Shown here: piece by piece, positions 27,218-39,210 of the stretch | How positions within the stretch are numbered: position 1 is the first letter of the stretch | How the letters are laid out: each line of letters opens with the position of its first letter | Source: Amycolatopsis eburnea | GTDB taxonomy: Bacteria; Actinomycetota; Actinomycetes; Mycobacteriales; Pseudonocardiaceae | Length of the DNA: 64,000 nt | Assembly: GCF_003937945.1 (NCBI RefSeq) | Contig: NZ_RSEC01000032.1 | Coordinates: 496,001 to 560,000, forward strand | Direction: 5' to 3' | Translations under genes and position numbers: made by a program | Notes under the pieces: model-generated | The model's database searches: none | What the model saw: the letters and a program-made list of their open reading frames with translations, nothing else | What the model was told of the DNA's origin: nothing

Positions 27218-28303
27218 GTAACCCGTCTTCGCCATCGCGCGGCGGAGGGCGCCGAACAGGTTCACCACGCCCTCCGCGTCGGAGGACGGGCCGAACAGCA
27301 GGGTCTTGAGGTCGACCGCGTAGTCCGGCCCCGCCGCCACGCGCGAGCGCGGGAGGGACGGGTGCGCGGCCGCCGCGGTCCAGTACAGGCCCTGGCCGGG
27401 GGCGTCCTGCGCGGCGGCCAGCGGGGAGCCGAGCATGACGGCGTCCGCGCCGCACGCGATGGCCTTCGCGATGTCGCCCGAGGTCGTCATGCCGCCGTCG
27501 GCCAGGACGTGGACGTAGCGGCCGCCGGTCTCGTCGAGGTAGTCGCGGCGGGCGGCCGCGGCGTCGATGATGGCCGTCGCCATCGGGACGCCGATGCCGA
27601 GGACGCGGTCGGTGCTCGTCACGCCCGGCGTGTAGCCGTGGCCCACGATGACGCCGGCCGCGCCGGTGCGCATCAGGTGCATCGCCGTGCGGTAGTCGCT
27701 GACGCCGCCGGCGATCACCGGGACGTCGAGGCGGCCGATGAACTCCTTGAGGTTCAGCGGCTCGGCGTCGCGCTGCACGTGCTCGGCGGAGATGATCGTG
27801 CCCTGCACGACCAGGATCTCGACGCCGGCCGCGATCAGGTCCGGGGTCAGCTCGGCCGCGTGCTGCGGGCTGACGCGCGCGGCCACCGTGACGCCGGATT
27901 CGCGGACCGTCTTGATGGCCTCGCTCAGCAGGTCGAGCCGGATCGGCGCGGCGTGCAGCTCCTGCAGCACGCGGCCGACGGCGGTCGGGTCCTCGAGGTC
28001 CTCGGCCGCGCGGACCAGCTGGAAGATGGCGTCCTCGACGTTCGCGTGCCGCGCCCAGAGGCCCTCGGCGTTGAGCACGCCGAGCCCGCCCAGCTCGCCG
28101 ACGGCGACCGCGGTGCCGGGCGAGACGATCGCGTCGGTCGGGTGCGTCACGAGCGGCAGGTCGAAGCGGTAGGCGTCGATCTGCCATGAGGTGGACACCA
28201 CCGAAGACGACCGGGTCCGCCGTGACGGCACGATCTCGACGTCGTCGAGGTCATACGCCCGCCGCGCGGTGCGGCCCATCCCGATCTCGACCAGGTCCCG
28301 CAC
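27170..28303 (-). CDS. guaB3: GuaB3 family IMP dehydrogenase-related protein
   Basis: A 377-residue TIM-barrel protein of the IMPDH/GMP reductase family without CBS domains. Visible are PLVTHPTDAIVSPGTA at the N-terminal part, ILVVQGTIIS, VIAGGVSDYRTAMHLMRTGA, and the phosphate-binding VLADGGMTTSGDIAKA. It lies just downstream of guaB, as in M. tuberculosis (Rv3410c-Rv3411c). GTG at 28303 is preceded by GGAGGAGG. Its exact catalytic role is unsettled in the family. Its 3' end is duplicated 167 bp away. Confidence 0.93.
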   Translation of the reverse strand: MRDLVEIGMGRTARRAYDLDDVEIVPSRRTRSSSVVSTSWQIDAYRFDLPLVTHPTDAIVSPGTAVAVGELGGLGVLNAEGLWARHANVEDAIFQLVRAAEDLEDPTAVGRVLQELHAAPIRLDLLSEAIKTVRESGVTVAARVSPQHAAELTPDLIAAGVEILVVQGTIISAEHVQRDAEPLNLKEFIGRLDVPVIAGGVSDYRTAMHLMRTGAAGVIVGHGYTPGVTSTDRVLGIGVPMATAIIDAAAARRDYLDETGGRYVHVLADGGMTTSGDIAKAIACGADAVMLGSPLAAAQDAPGQGLYWTAAAAHPSLPRSRVAAGPDYAVDLKTLLFGPSSDAEGVVNLFGALRRAMAKTGYSDLKEFQRVGLTVRR

Positions 28304-28384
28304 GTGAAGCCTCCTCCGACGACGACAATCTGCCGTGCCCCATTGTCGCTAGTCCGCGTGGGTGACCCGCGCACGGGGGTGGCA

Positions 28385-28909
28385 CTACACCCGGACGAAG
28401 ACCGCGATCGGCGCCAGCACCGCCCCGAGCGCCAGGGCCAGCCAGGTCGCCACCGGCGGGTGGACGTTGAGCCGGACCGCGCCGAAGTACACCGCGCCCA
28501 GGGCGAGCAGGGCCGCGGCGATCAGCAGGACCGGCCGCACGACACCCGGGCGCAGGTCGACCACGCCGCCGCCCGCGCGGAGGTAGGCGATGCCGCCGTC
28601 CGCCGTGGAGACGTCGAGCACCACCGCCTGGCCGGCCGGCAGGTCGAGGCCGGGGTCGACGGCGGTGACGCGGTACGCCCGGCCGCCCGCGACGATCGAG
28701 AGCGTGTGGCTGAGCCCGCCTTCCCCGCCGACCGGGAGCGCGCCGCGCTCGTGGGACACCACGAACCCCTCGACGCGGTGCGTCGGCGCGTCACGCCCGG
28801 CGAGGACCTGGCACATCAGGCAGACGATGCCGCCGAGGAACAGCGACACCAGCGCGACGGCCGGGAAGAACACCGCGCGCAGCACCCGCGTCAAGCGGCC
28901 GACCGTCAT
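28385..28909 (-). CDS. Predicted membrane protein, 174 aa
   Basis: I do not recognise a family. There is one N-terminal hydrophobic helix (ALVSLFLGGIVCLMCQVLA), an extracytoplasmic-looking soluble segment of about 80 residues rich in beta pattern (RAYRVTAVDPGLDLPAGQAV), and two C-terminal hydrophobic helices ending in PIAVFVRV. It lies between guaB and guaB3 on the same strand and is likely co-transcribed. A ribosome site GAGGAG abuts the ATG at 28909. Confidence 0.78.
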   Translation of the reverse strand: MTVGRLTRVLRAVFFPAVALVSLFLGGIVCLMCQVLAGRDAPTHRVEGFVVSHERGALPVGGEGGLSHTLSIVAGGRAYRVTAVDPGLDLPAGQAVVLDVSTADGGIAYLRAGGGVVDLRPGVVRPVLLIAAALLALGAVYFGAVRLNVHPPVATWLALALGAVLAPIAVFVRV

Positions 28910-29051
28910 GCTCCTCAGTGCACACCACGACCGCCACGCAAGGCGATAGGCCGATTACCGTAAGCACGCTAGGTCACGGTGACTCAGCGAAAAGCCCGCA
29001 CTTCCGGCCGGTGCGGAGTGCGGGCCACGCTGCTTGCCGTAGCGGGAAGAA

Positions 29052-32080
<3,029 letters not shown>

Positions 32081-32653
32081 TCAGATCACCTCCTCCGCGG
32101 CCAGGACCTTTCTCAGCCGCGCGAGGGCGCGGTGCTGGGCGACGCGGACGGCACCCGGGGTGGAGCCGACCGCGTCCGCGGTCTCCTCCGCCGAGAGGCC
32201 GACAACCACGCGAAGCACCACGATCTCCCGCTGCTTGTCCGGCAGCACCTGCAACAACTGGGACATCCGCTCGTTCAGCTCACCTTGCAGCGCGCGCTGC
32301 TCGGGGCCGACCCCGCCTTCGATCTCGTCGGGGATTTCGGCGACCGGCTCGGCTCGGTTGCGCGCCGCCGCGCGATGCGCGTCGGCCACCTTGTGCTGGG
32401 CGATCCCGTAGACGAAGGCCAGGAACGGGCGGCCTTGATCGCGGTACGAGGGCAATGCCGTGAGCACCGCGAGACACACCTCCTGCGCAACGTCGTCCGC
32501 CGAAGCGAACGATCGCTCCTGCCTGCCAACCCGAGCGCGGCAATACCGCACTACCAGTGGACGGATAGCAGCCAGCAGCCGCTCCACTGCCTGGGGATCT
32601 CCCTCGACAGCAGCGGCGACCGGCTCATCCAGTCCATCCCCCACATTGGCCAT
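32081..32653 (-). CDS. sigD: ECF RNA polymerase sigma factor SigD
   Basis: A 190-residue ECF sigma factor. Region 2 contains VRYCRARVGRQERSFASADD and VAQEVCLAVLTALPSY; region 4 contains LLQVLPDKQREIVVLRVV and GLSAEETADAVGSTPGAVRV. The anti-sigma gene follows without a gap. The ATG at 32653 is the best-supported start; a TTG nine bases upstream or a longer form cannot be excluded. Synteny with guaB and whiB3 matches M. tuberculosis sigD. Confidence 0.92.
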   Translation of the reverse strand: MANVGDGLDEPVAAAVEGDPQAVERLLAAIRPLVVRYCRARVGRQERSFASADDVAQEVCLAVLTALPSYRDQGRPFLAFVYGIAQHKVADAHRAAARNRAEPVAEIPDEIEGGVGPEQRALQGELNERMSQLLQVLPDKQREIVVLRVVVGLSAEETADAVGSTPGAVRVAQHRALARLRKVLAAEEVI

Positions 32654-33049
32654 CGCAGACAACAGTCCCAGTGTTACGTGTAGGTGTGCAAAGAACCCGG
32701 CCCGTGGTCGCCTCCACCTCGAACCGGTGACCGCTACCGTACCTTCGGCCCGCTCCGGGCCGACGCGCGCGGGGTTCCCCGGCGCGCCGTGCGTGCCGAA
32801 GCCGCGAAAATACGGATTTTCCTGCAACCCTGCGGCCTTGGTCGAAGATTCAACGAGCGAACGGGGCCTCAGGTACGAGATCCGTCGGAGGGACGGGTGC
32901 CGCGGCGGCGATCGGCCGCGGGGGCTGCCTCATCGGGCGCCGGAGTGTGATGGGGACCACACAGGTACGGGCCAGGGCGGTGCGCCCTGGCCCGTCGTCA
33001 CCTGTATTCCGGCCGTGTCAGGATCGGGGAGAACTGCCGCGGGGACGGG
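32654..33049. other. Intergenic region upstream of sigD
   Basis: This holds the upstream sequence of sigD and, near its right end, the terminator of the BldM-like gene. I found no supported gene. A long in-frame extension of sigD through it lacks a ribosome site. Confidence 0.6.
32967..32995 (-). terminator. Probable terminator of the BldM-like gene
   Basis: ACGGGCCAGGGC and GCCCTGGCCCGT form a perfect 12-bp stem with a 5-base loop, about 55 bases past the stop. There is no long T-run, which is usual in high-GC actinomycetes. Confidence 0.75.
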
Positions 33050-33646
33050 TCAGCTGACCAGGCCGCGGCGGAAGCCGTGGGCCACGGCCTGCGCGCGGTC
33101 GCGCACGCCGAGCTTCCGGAACAGCCGCCGGGCGTGGGTCTTCACCGTGTCCTCGGACAGGTAGAGCTCGCGGCCGATCTGGCCGTTGCTCTTGCCCTGG
33201 CTCATCCCGCGGAGCACCTGGAGCTCGCGCTCGGTCAGCTGGACGCCCGGGTCGGACGGCTGACGGGGCGCGGGCACCGAAGTGCTCGCGAGGGTGTGCG
33301 CGAGGGCGGCGACCAGCTCCGGCCGGGACGCGTCCCAGCGGAGGTAGCCGCGCGCGCCGCCGGCGATCGCGGCGGCGATGCTGCCCGCGTCGTCCGGGGC
33401 GCCGAAGACGATGACGTTCGCCTGGGGGTTGGCCGAGACGAGCCGCCGGGTGGCTTCGACACCCGTCGGGACCGCGCGCTGCGTCCCGACAAGCACGACG
33501 TCGACGGGCTGACGGGAGTACCGGGCCAGCAGCTCGTCACCGTGCGCTACGCAGTCGATGCGACTGACCCCAGGGACCGCGGACATCACTCGGGTGAGCC
33601 CTTCACGGACACTGCGTCGGTCATCGCAGATCAAGACCGTCGTCAC
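33050..33646 (-). CDS. bldM: BldM-like orphan response regulator, atypical receiver
   Basis: A 198-residue two-domain regulator. The receiver begins MTTVLICDDRRSVREGL, with the acidic pair Asp8-Asp9, but position 54 is glycine (VVLVGTQRA) where phosphorylated receivers have aspartate. The LuxR-type helix-turn-helix is QLTERELQVLRGMSQGKSNG followed by SEDTVKTHARRLFRKLG. The C-terminal half matches Streptomyces BldM, which also lies beside sigD and guaB and controls development. No kinase gene is adjacent. Regulation is probably by dimerisation with another factor rather than phosphorylation, as described for atypical receivers. Confidence 0.87.
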   Translation of the reverse strand: MTTVLICDDRRSVREGLTRVMSAVPGVSRIDCVAHGDELLARYSRQPVDVVLVGTQRAVPTGVEATRRLVSANPQANVIVFGAPDDAGSIAAAIAGGARGYLRWDASRPELVAALAHTLASTSVPAPRQPSDPGVQLTERELQVLRGMSQGKSNGQIGRELYLSEDTVKTHARRLFRKLGVRDRAQAVAHGFRRGLVS

Positions 33647-33777
33647 GGGGTTTCCTTCCTGCAGCCGGGTGACATTCCACTTCCCCTATCGGACGCTTTA
33701 GCCCGAACCTTGACACGATCCGGTGGCTTTTTTTGAAGTTTCTTAGCCCGGATGCCGGAACACCCCATTCCGACGGC

Positions 33778-34638
33778 TCAACCACCCGGGTCGGGCACCC
33801 ATGGCGATTCCCCCGCGATCCTCCTCCCGCAAGGATCTGCGCTTCGTAACACTGCGTGCAACACCTGGGCGACTCTGAATCGATACTCCTCGGCGTGTCC
33901 TGGGCGCAGGTCGGCCGCGACGAGGGCGGCGGGCCACAAAAGTGAAAGCAGTTCGCATTCCTCGGCGGTCGCCAACGCGTTTCCGACAAGACCGTCCGAA
34001 ATCTCCCGGTGATCGGGACGCCCGGCTGCCCGCACGGCGACAGCCAGCACAATCCCGGATTTCACCGCGTGCCGCCGCGCACCCCGCGCGACCGCCGTTT
34101 GGAATGCGCGCTCGGCGGGCGCGACGGCGGCGGCGCCGTGACCTGCGGCGAGCTCGATCTCGGCACCGACCCAGCCGCCGCGGACGCAGGCCCGCCACCC
34201 GGCGTGCTCCTCCGCGGCCCGCGCGGCGAGCCGCCGGGCGGCCTGCTGCCGGCCCAAGGCGAGGTTGTCGGCGGCCAGGCCGAGGAAGGCATCGGCCCGC
34301 GCGCCGGCCGCGTCGAGGCCGTCGGGGTCCGGCTCGGACTCGAGGCCGGCGACCTTGGCGAGCGCCTCACCGTCGAGCGCGCGGGCCAGGCGATGCCCGC
34401 CCAGCTGCCGCCGGTGCGAAGCGAGGGTGGTGGCGGCGAGGGAGGCTGTCACGGGGTCGGCGTCGTGGCGGAGGCGGCCGAGGAGGGTGGCCGCGGCGGC
34501 GTACCGACCCTGCGCGCCGAGCACGACCGCGGCGAGCAGGCGCTCCTTGCCGCTGCCGCTACCGCCGCCGCGCAGCACGGCGGGGTCCGGGAGCGGATCA
34601 CTCCCGAACGCGGCGGCCCTCAAGGCGGGTTCGTGCAC
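33778..34638 (-). CDS. Rv3415c-like helical-repeat protein
   Basis: A 286-residue soluble, alanine-rich, all-helical protein with tetratricopeptide-like spacing (LLAAVVLGAQGRYAAAATLL; LGLAADNLALGRQQAARRLA). The position between the sigD/BldM cluster and whiB3 matches M. tuberculosis Rv3415c. No catalytic motif is visible. A role as a protein-interaction scaffold is only a guess. Confidence 0.8.
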   Translation of the reverse strand: MHEPALRAAAFGSDPLPDPAVLRGGGSGSGKERLLAAVVLGAQGRYAAAATLLGRLRHDADPVTASLAATTLASHRRQLGGHRLARALDGEALAKVAGLESEPDPDGLDAAGARADAFLGLAADNLALGRQQAARRLAARAAEEHAGWRACVRGGWVGAEIELAAGHGAAAVAPAERAFQTAVARGARRHAVKSGIVLAVAVRAAGRPDHREISDGLVGNALATAEECELLSLLWPAALVAADLRPGHAEEYRFRVAQVLHAVLRSADPCGRRIAGESPWVPDPGG

Positions 34639-34988
34639 CCGTCCTTTCTAGCGGTTCCCACCGACAGAAACATGATCGAACTGCCGTGTCCCACCGGCCG
34701 GCCGACGGGAGCGGTGACTGATGTGACTGCTGGGCCTGGTGTTCGGGTTGCGGATGCCCTGGTCTGGCTTCGCCGGGGCCCGGTCTTGGCAAGGTCGCGC
34801 CGACGAGCGGGCGACCGGGGGCAGAGCGCCTGGCCGCGTGGTTTGCCCGGCGTCGCAGGGATGTCATGAAAGGGTCGTTCATGTCGTCTGGCGAGGTGAA
34901 CGACCCTTTCATGACATCGCGGATGGGCGGATCGCCCGTGCTGCCCGACTTTGCCGCCGAGCGGGCCGCGGCCAGACAAAAGGCGCGG
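34639..34988. other. Intergenic region containing a long palindrome
   Basis: Upstream of the Rv3415c-like gene and downstream of the MerR gene. Apart from the palindrome at 34860-34918 nothing is recognisable. Open frames through it are high-GC artefacts. Confidence 0.6.
34860..34918. repeat. 22-bp inverted repeat with ATGAAAGGGTCGTTCA core
   Basis: GATGTCATGAAAGGGTCGTTC at 34860 and its exact complement ending at 34918 form 22-bp perfect arms around a 15-base loop. It may terminate the MerR gene, which ends 70 bases away. The form resembles dispersed palindromic repeats of Amycolatopsis genomes. Confidence 0.85.
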
Positions 34989-35996
34989 CTACCGGCGCCC
35001 ACCCACCAGGACGTGCTCGATGCGGTCCGCCGCACCCGGCAGATCGGGCAGCAGCTCCACCTTGTCCGGCAGCGCCGCCGGGTCCCAGCCCGGCCCGCAC
35101 GCGAACAGCCGGCTCCGCTGCCGCCCGCGCGAAACCCGCGCGAACAACCGCGTGTCCGCGACGCCGCGCCGGTTCGCCCACAGCACCACCGCCGCCGGCG
35201 CGCTCCGCCGCACCGCCACCGCCAGGACGTCCGCCGGCAGCGGGACGCCGAAGAGCTGGGCGCCGATCCGGCGTCCGGCCAGCGACGCAGCCAGCGCGTA
35301 CATCGGCATCGAATCGCGTTCCTCCGGGACGCAGCCGAGCAGCACCGGGCGGGTGTTGCGGGGCTCGTCCAGCACCGGGGTGGCGCGCACCAGCGCCGCG
35401 AACACGCACTCCGCGAGCAGGTACTCGACCTCCGCGCCCGCGCTCGCCCCGCGCCAGCGGGCGCCCAGCGCCGACAGCACCGGCTCGAGCACGCCGGTCC
35501 ACGCGGGGAGCACGCCGAGTTCGGTGATCGTGTCCGCGAGCATGCGCTGCACCGCGCCGACGTCCATCGCCAGCGCCGCCGTGCTCAGCCGGCGGGCGAG
35601 CCGGGAGCGGACCTCCGAGCCGTCGTCGGCCACCGCCGCGTCGGCGGGCTCCGAAGGTTCCTCCGGCTGCGGTGGTCCGGAACGCGGCATCTGCTCGAGG
35701 GCGTACTTCGCGGCTTCGGCGGTCGAAGCGCCGCTGAGGAGCGCGCGCTGCATGAGTTCGAGCCTGCCGATGTCGGAGCTGCCGTAGCGGCGGTGGCGGC
35801 CGTCGGTGTGGCGGCTGGGGCCCAGTCCGTAGCGGCGGTCCCAGGTTCGGAGGGTGGACGGGGCGACCCCGAGCCGGCGGGCGACCGAGGCCACCGGCAG
35901 GGTGGGTTCTTCGGTGCCCGACCCAGCTCCCACGAGCCTCAATATCCAGGCACTCAGCGGAGTCGGCAACCGGAGGCGAAATGCCTGCTCACACAT
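34989..35996 (-). CDS. MerR-family regulator with degenerate B12-binding-like domain
   Basis: A 335-residue regulator. The MerR helix-turn-helix is near the N-terminus (TLPVASVARRLGVAPSTLRT, WDRRYGLGPSRHTDGRHRRY). It is followed by a domain laid out like CarH/LitR cobalamin sensors (LGARWRGASAGAEVEYLLAE, then GCVPEERDSMPMYALAASL and GAQLFGVPLP). The histidine that would ligate cobalamin is missing, so B12 or light sensing is unlikely. The start is uncertain: the ATG at 35996 is used, while a TTG at 36041 and an internal GTG are alternatives. It is divergent from whiB3. Confidence 0.82.
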   Translation of the reverse strand: MCEQAFRLRLPTPLSAWILRLVGAGSGTEEPTLPVASVARRLGVAPSTLRTWDRRYGLGPSRHTDGRHRRYGSSDIGRLELMQRALLSGASTAEAAKYALEQMPRSGPPQPEEPSEPADAAVADDGSEVRSRLARRLSTAALAMDVGAVQRMLADTITELGVLPAWTGVLEPVLSALGARWRGASAGAEVEYLLAECVFAALVRATPVLDEPRNTRPVLLGCVPEERDSMPMYALAASLAGRRIGAQLFGVPLPADVLAVAVRRSAPAAVVLWANRRGVADTRLFARVSRGRQRSRLFACGPGWDPAALPDKVELLPDLPGAADRIEHVLVGGRR

Positions 35997-36033
35997 CCGG
36001 GGGATGCCTAACGGCTGAATCGGGCCGGATCGC

Positions 36034-36062
36034 TTGAACAACTATTGGCGCGCTTCTAACGT
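36034..36062 (+). promoter_or_regulatory. Candidate whiB3 promoter
   Basis: TTGAAC (36034-36039) and TAACGT (36057-36062) with a 17-base spacer. Transcription would begin near 36069, giving a leader of about 74 bases before the whiB3 ATG. Confidence 0.55.
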
Positions 36063-36142
36063 TACGGCCGTTGCACCGAATGGAGTATCGGCACCACAGC
36101 AGAGCAGCTAGCGGCATCGACCGATTGACGGAGGCGGTCAGG

Positions 36143-36445
36143 ATGGCAGACACGCGCAGGCTCCCAGGACCCAACGCCGACATGTGGGACTGGCAGCTCG
36201 AAGGGTCGTGCCGGGGGATGGACAGCGCGTCCTTCTTTCACCCGGACGGCGAGCGCGGCCCGGCGCGGGCACGGCGGGAGGCCAGGGCGAAGGCGGTCTG
36301 CCTGAGCTGCCCCGTCCTGGAGATGTGCCGCAGCCACGCGCTGGCGGTGCACGAGCCCTACGGCATCTGGGGCGGGCTCTCGGAGTCCGAACGCGAGCAC
36401 CTCATCAAGGCCGACAAACGCGCGCTCAGCATGTCCGGCGGCTGA
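36143..36445 (+). CDS. whiB3: WhiB-family iron-sulfur transcription factor, WhiB3-like
   Basis: A 100-residue WhiB protein. The four cluster-binding cysteines are in GSCRGMD, VCLSC and EMC. The turn GIWGGLSESER precedes the basic C-terminus. The ATG at 36143 has GGAGG upstream. Location beside groEL1-groES and the Rv3415c-like gene matches M. tuberculosis whiB3 (Rv3416). By analogy it senses redox state or nitric oxide and controls lipid and developmental genes with the principal sigma factor. Confidence 0.93.
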   Translation: MADTRRLPGPNADMWDWQLEGSCRGMDSASFFHPDGERGPARARREARAKAVCLSCPVLEMCRSHALAVHEPYGIWGGLSESEREHLIKADKRALSMSGG

Positions 36446-36460
36446 GCGCCCCACCGACAT

Positions 36461-36494
36461 CGAAGGGCGGCACCGGGTGGGGTGCCGCCCTTCG
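36461..36494. terminator. Probable whiB3 terminator
   Basis: CGAAGGGCGGCACC and GGTGCCGCCCTTCG make a perfect 14-bp stem with a 6-base loop, 15 bases after the whiB3 stop. Confidence 0.85.
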
Positions 36495-36515
36495 TGCTGT
36501 TCGGGGCCCGGTCAA

Positions 36516-36570
36516 GTTCGTGAAGGCCACCTTGAGGAACTTGTCGTTCCTCAAGGTGGCCTTCACGAAC
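36516..36570. repeat. 25-bp perfect inverted repeat between whiB3 and groEL1
   Basis: GTTCGTGAAGGCCACCTTGA at 36516 opens a 25-base arm whose exact complement is 36546-36570; the loop is TTGTC. It lies 13 bases past the groEL1 stop, so it can terminate groEL1. The core is of the dispersed palindrome type. Confidence 0.88.
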
Positions 36571-36582
36571 ATGCGAAACCGG

Positions 36583-38208
<1,626 letters not shown>

Positions 38209-38285
38209 TTACCTTTCTCTGAACGCAAGAACGCCCCGCTCCCCGGTGTTGCGGGGCCCGGGGCGTCATGCGCTGCGAGCGGACG

Positions 38286-38579
38286 TCAGTTGATGACGGC
38301 CAGCACGTCGCGGGCGGACAGGATGAGGTAGTCCTCACCGTTGTACTTGACCTCGGTGCCGCCGTACTTCGAGTAGATGACGACGTCGCCGACGTTCACG
38401 TCCAGCGGAACGCGGTTGCCCTTGTCGTCGATCCGGCCCGGGCCCACGGCCAGAACCTTGCCCTCCTGGGGCTTCTCCTTGGCGGTGTCGGGGATGACGA
38501 GGCCGGAAGCGGTCGTCTCCTCGGCCTCGCTCGTCTGGACAACGATCTTGTCCTCGAGCGGCTTGATGTTCACGCTCAC
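38286..38579 (-). CDS. groES: Co-chaperonin GroES
   Basis: A 97-residue lid of the chaperonin. The start [15 protein letters not shown], the mobile-loop [20 protein letters not shown] and the end [18 protein letters not shown] are characteristic. GTG at 38579 is preferred because GGAGGT lies seven bases upstream; the longer GTG at 38594 lacks a site. It is the first gene of the groES-groEL1 operon, under the CIRCE-overlapped promoter upstream. Confidence 0.96.
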   Translation of the reverse strand: MSVNIKPLEDKIVVQTSEAEETTASGLVIPDTAKEKPQEGKVLAVGPGRIDDKGNRVPLDVNVGDVVIYSKYGGTEVKYNGEDYLILSARDVLAVIN

Positions 38580-38676
38580 CGGGTTGACCTCCACGGTCGT
38601 CGAAAGCGTTGGCAGGATGTGGTTACGGCTCTACCACCCCCGCCGTCGCGGGTGCCGGGGCTGTCGGGCCGTGCGA

Positions 38677-38703
38677 TTAGCACTCTAGCCACGTGAGTGC
38701 CAG
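38677..38703. promoter_or_regulatory. CIRCE operator for HrcA
   Basis: TTAGCACTC, nine bases, then GAGTGCCAG. It differs from the CIRCE consensus TTAGCACTC-N9-GAGTGCTAA at two positions in the second arm. It overlaps the groES promoter, so the operon should be repressed by HrcA and induced by heat. Confidence 0.9.
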
Positions 38704-38711
38704 CTTCGCAA
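38682..38711 (-). promoter_or_regulatory. groES-groEL1 promoter
   Basis: On the minus strand TTGCGA (38706-38711) and TAGAGT (38682-38687) with an 18-base spacer. The CIRCE element covers the spacer and the -10 box, as expected for repression. Confidence 0.7.
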
Positions 38712-38830
38712 GGAGGGTCCACCCGGCGTGCCGGAATGCGGCACGCAGGGGCTTGACCCGGCCTTTTGTTCCGCGATGGTTCCGTGGAGACGTCCTCCTT
38801 GAACAGACCGCCGCGTCCTGAGGCTTCCCC

Positions 38831-38875
38831 CAACCCCTTTCATCGTTTATCGTCGATGAACGATGAAAGGGGTTG
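38831..38875. promoter_or_regulatory. Large palindrome at arsR start, probable operator
   Basis: CAACCCCTTTCATCGTT (38831-38847) is the exact complement of AACGATGAAAGGGGTTG (38859-38875), with an 11-base centre. The right arm contains the ribosome site AAAGGGG of arsR, whose GTG start is at 38878. It could be the ArsR operator, or an mRNA hairpin hiding the ribosome site, or both. Confidence 0.75.
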
Positions 38876-38877
38876 CC

Positions 38878-39210
38878 GTGCTGGACCGTGCCACCGCCGA
38901 GACCTACGCCGGCTGGTTCCGCGCACTCGCGGACCCCACCCGCGTGCAGATCCTGAACCTCCTCGCCTCCTCCGGCGCCCCGATGACGGTCGGGCAGATC
39001 GTCGAGCAGGTCGACGTTGGGCAGTCCACTGTCTCCGCCCACCTGAAGGTCCTCACCGAAGCTCGGTTCGTGCTCGCCGAACCACGCGGCACGGCCCGGC
39101 TCTACCAGGTCAATCGTCGCTGCGTGTCGTGCTTCCCGACCGCTGCCGACGTCGTCATGGGCCGCGGAGTCCTGCCGTTTGCGGCCGTCACCTGCGAGAC
39201 CGCGCAATGA
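38878..39210 (+). CDS. arsR: ArsR-family metalloregulator
   Basis: A 110-residue repressor with a winged helix-turn-helix (RALADPTRVQILNLLASSG; QSTVSAHLKVLTEARFVLAE). The arsenite ligands are probably near the C-terminus: Cys82 and Cys85 in RRCVSCFP, and Cys106. GTG at 38878 is chosen for its AAAGGGG site; an ATG at 38863 inside the palindrome is an alternative. The next gene overlaps by four bases (ATGA), forming an arsenic-responsive operon. Confidence 0.9.
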   Translation: MLDRATAETYAGWFRALADPTRVQILNLLASSGAPMTVGQIVEQVDVGQSTVSAHLKVLTEARFVLAEPRGTARLYQVNRRCVSCFPTAADVVMGRGVLPFAAVTCETAQ

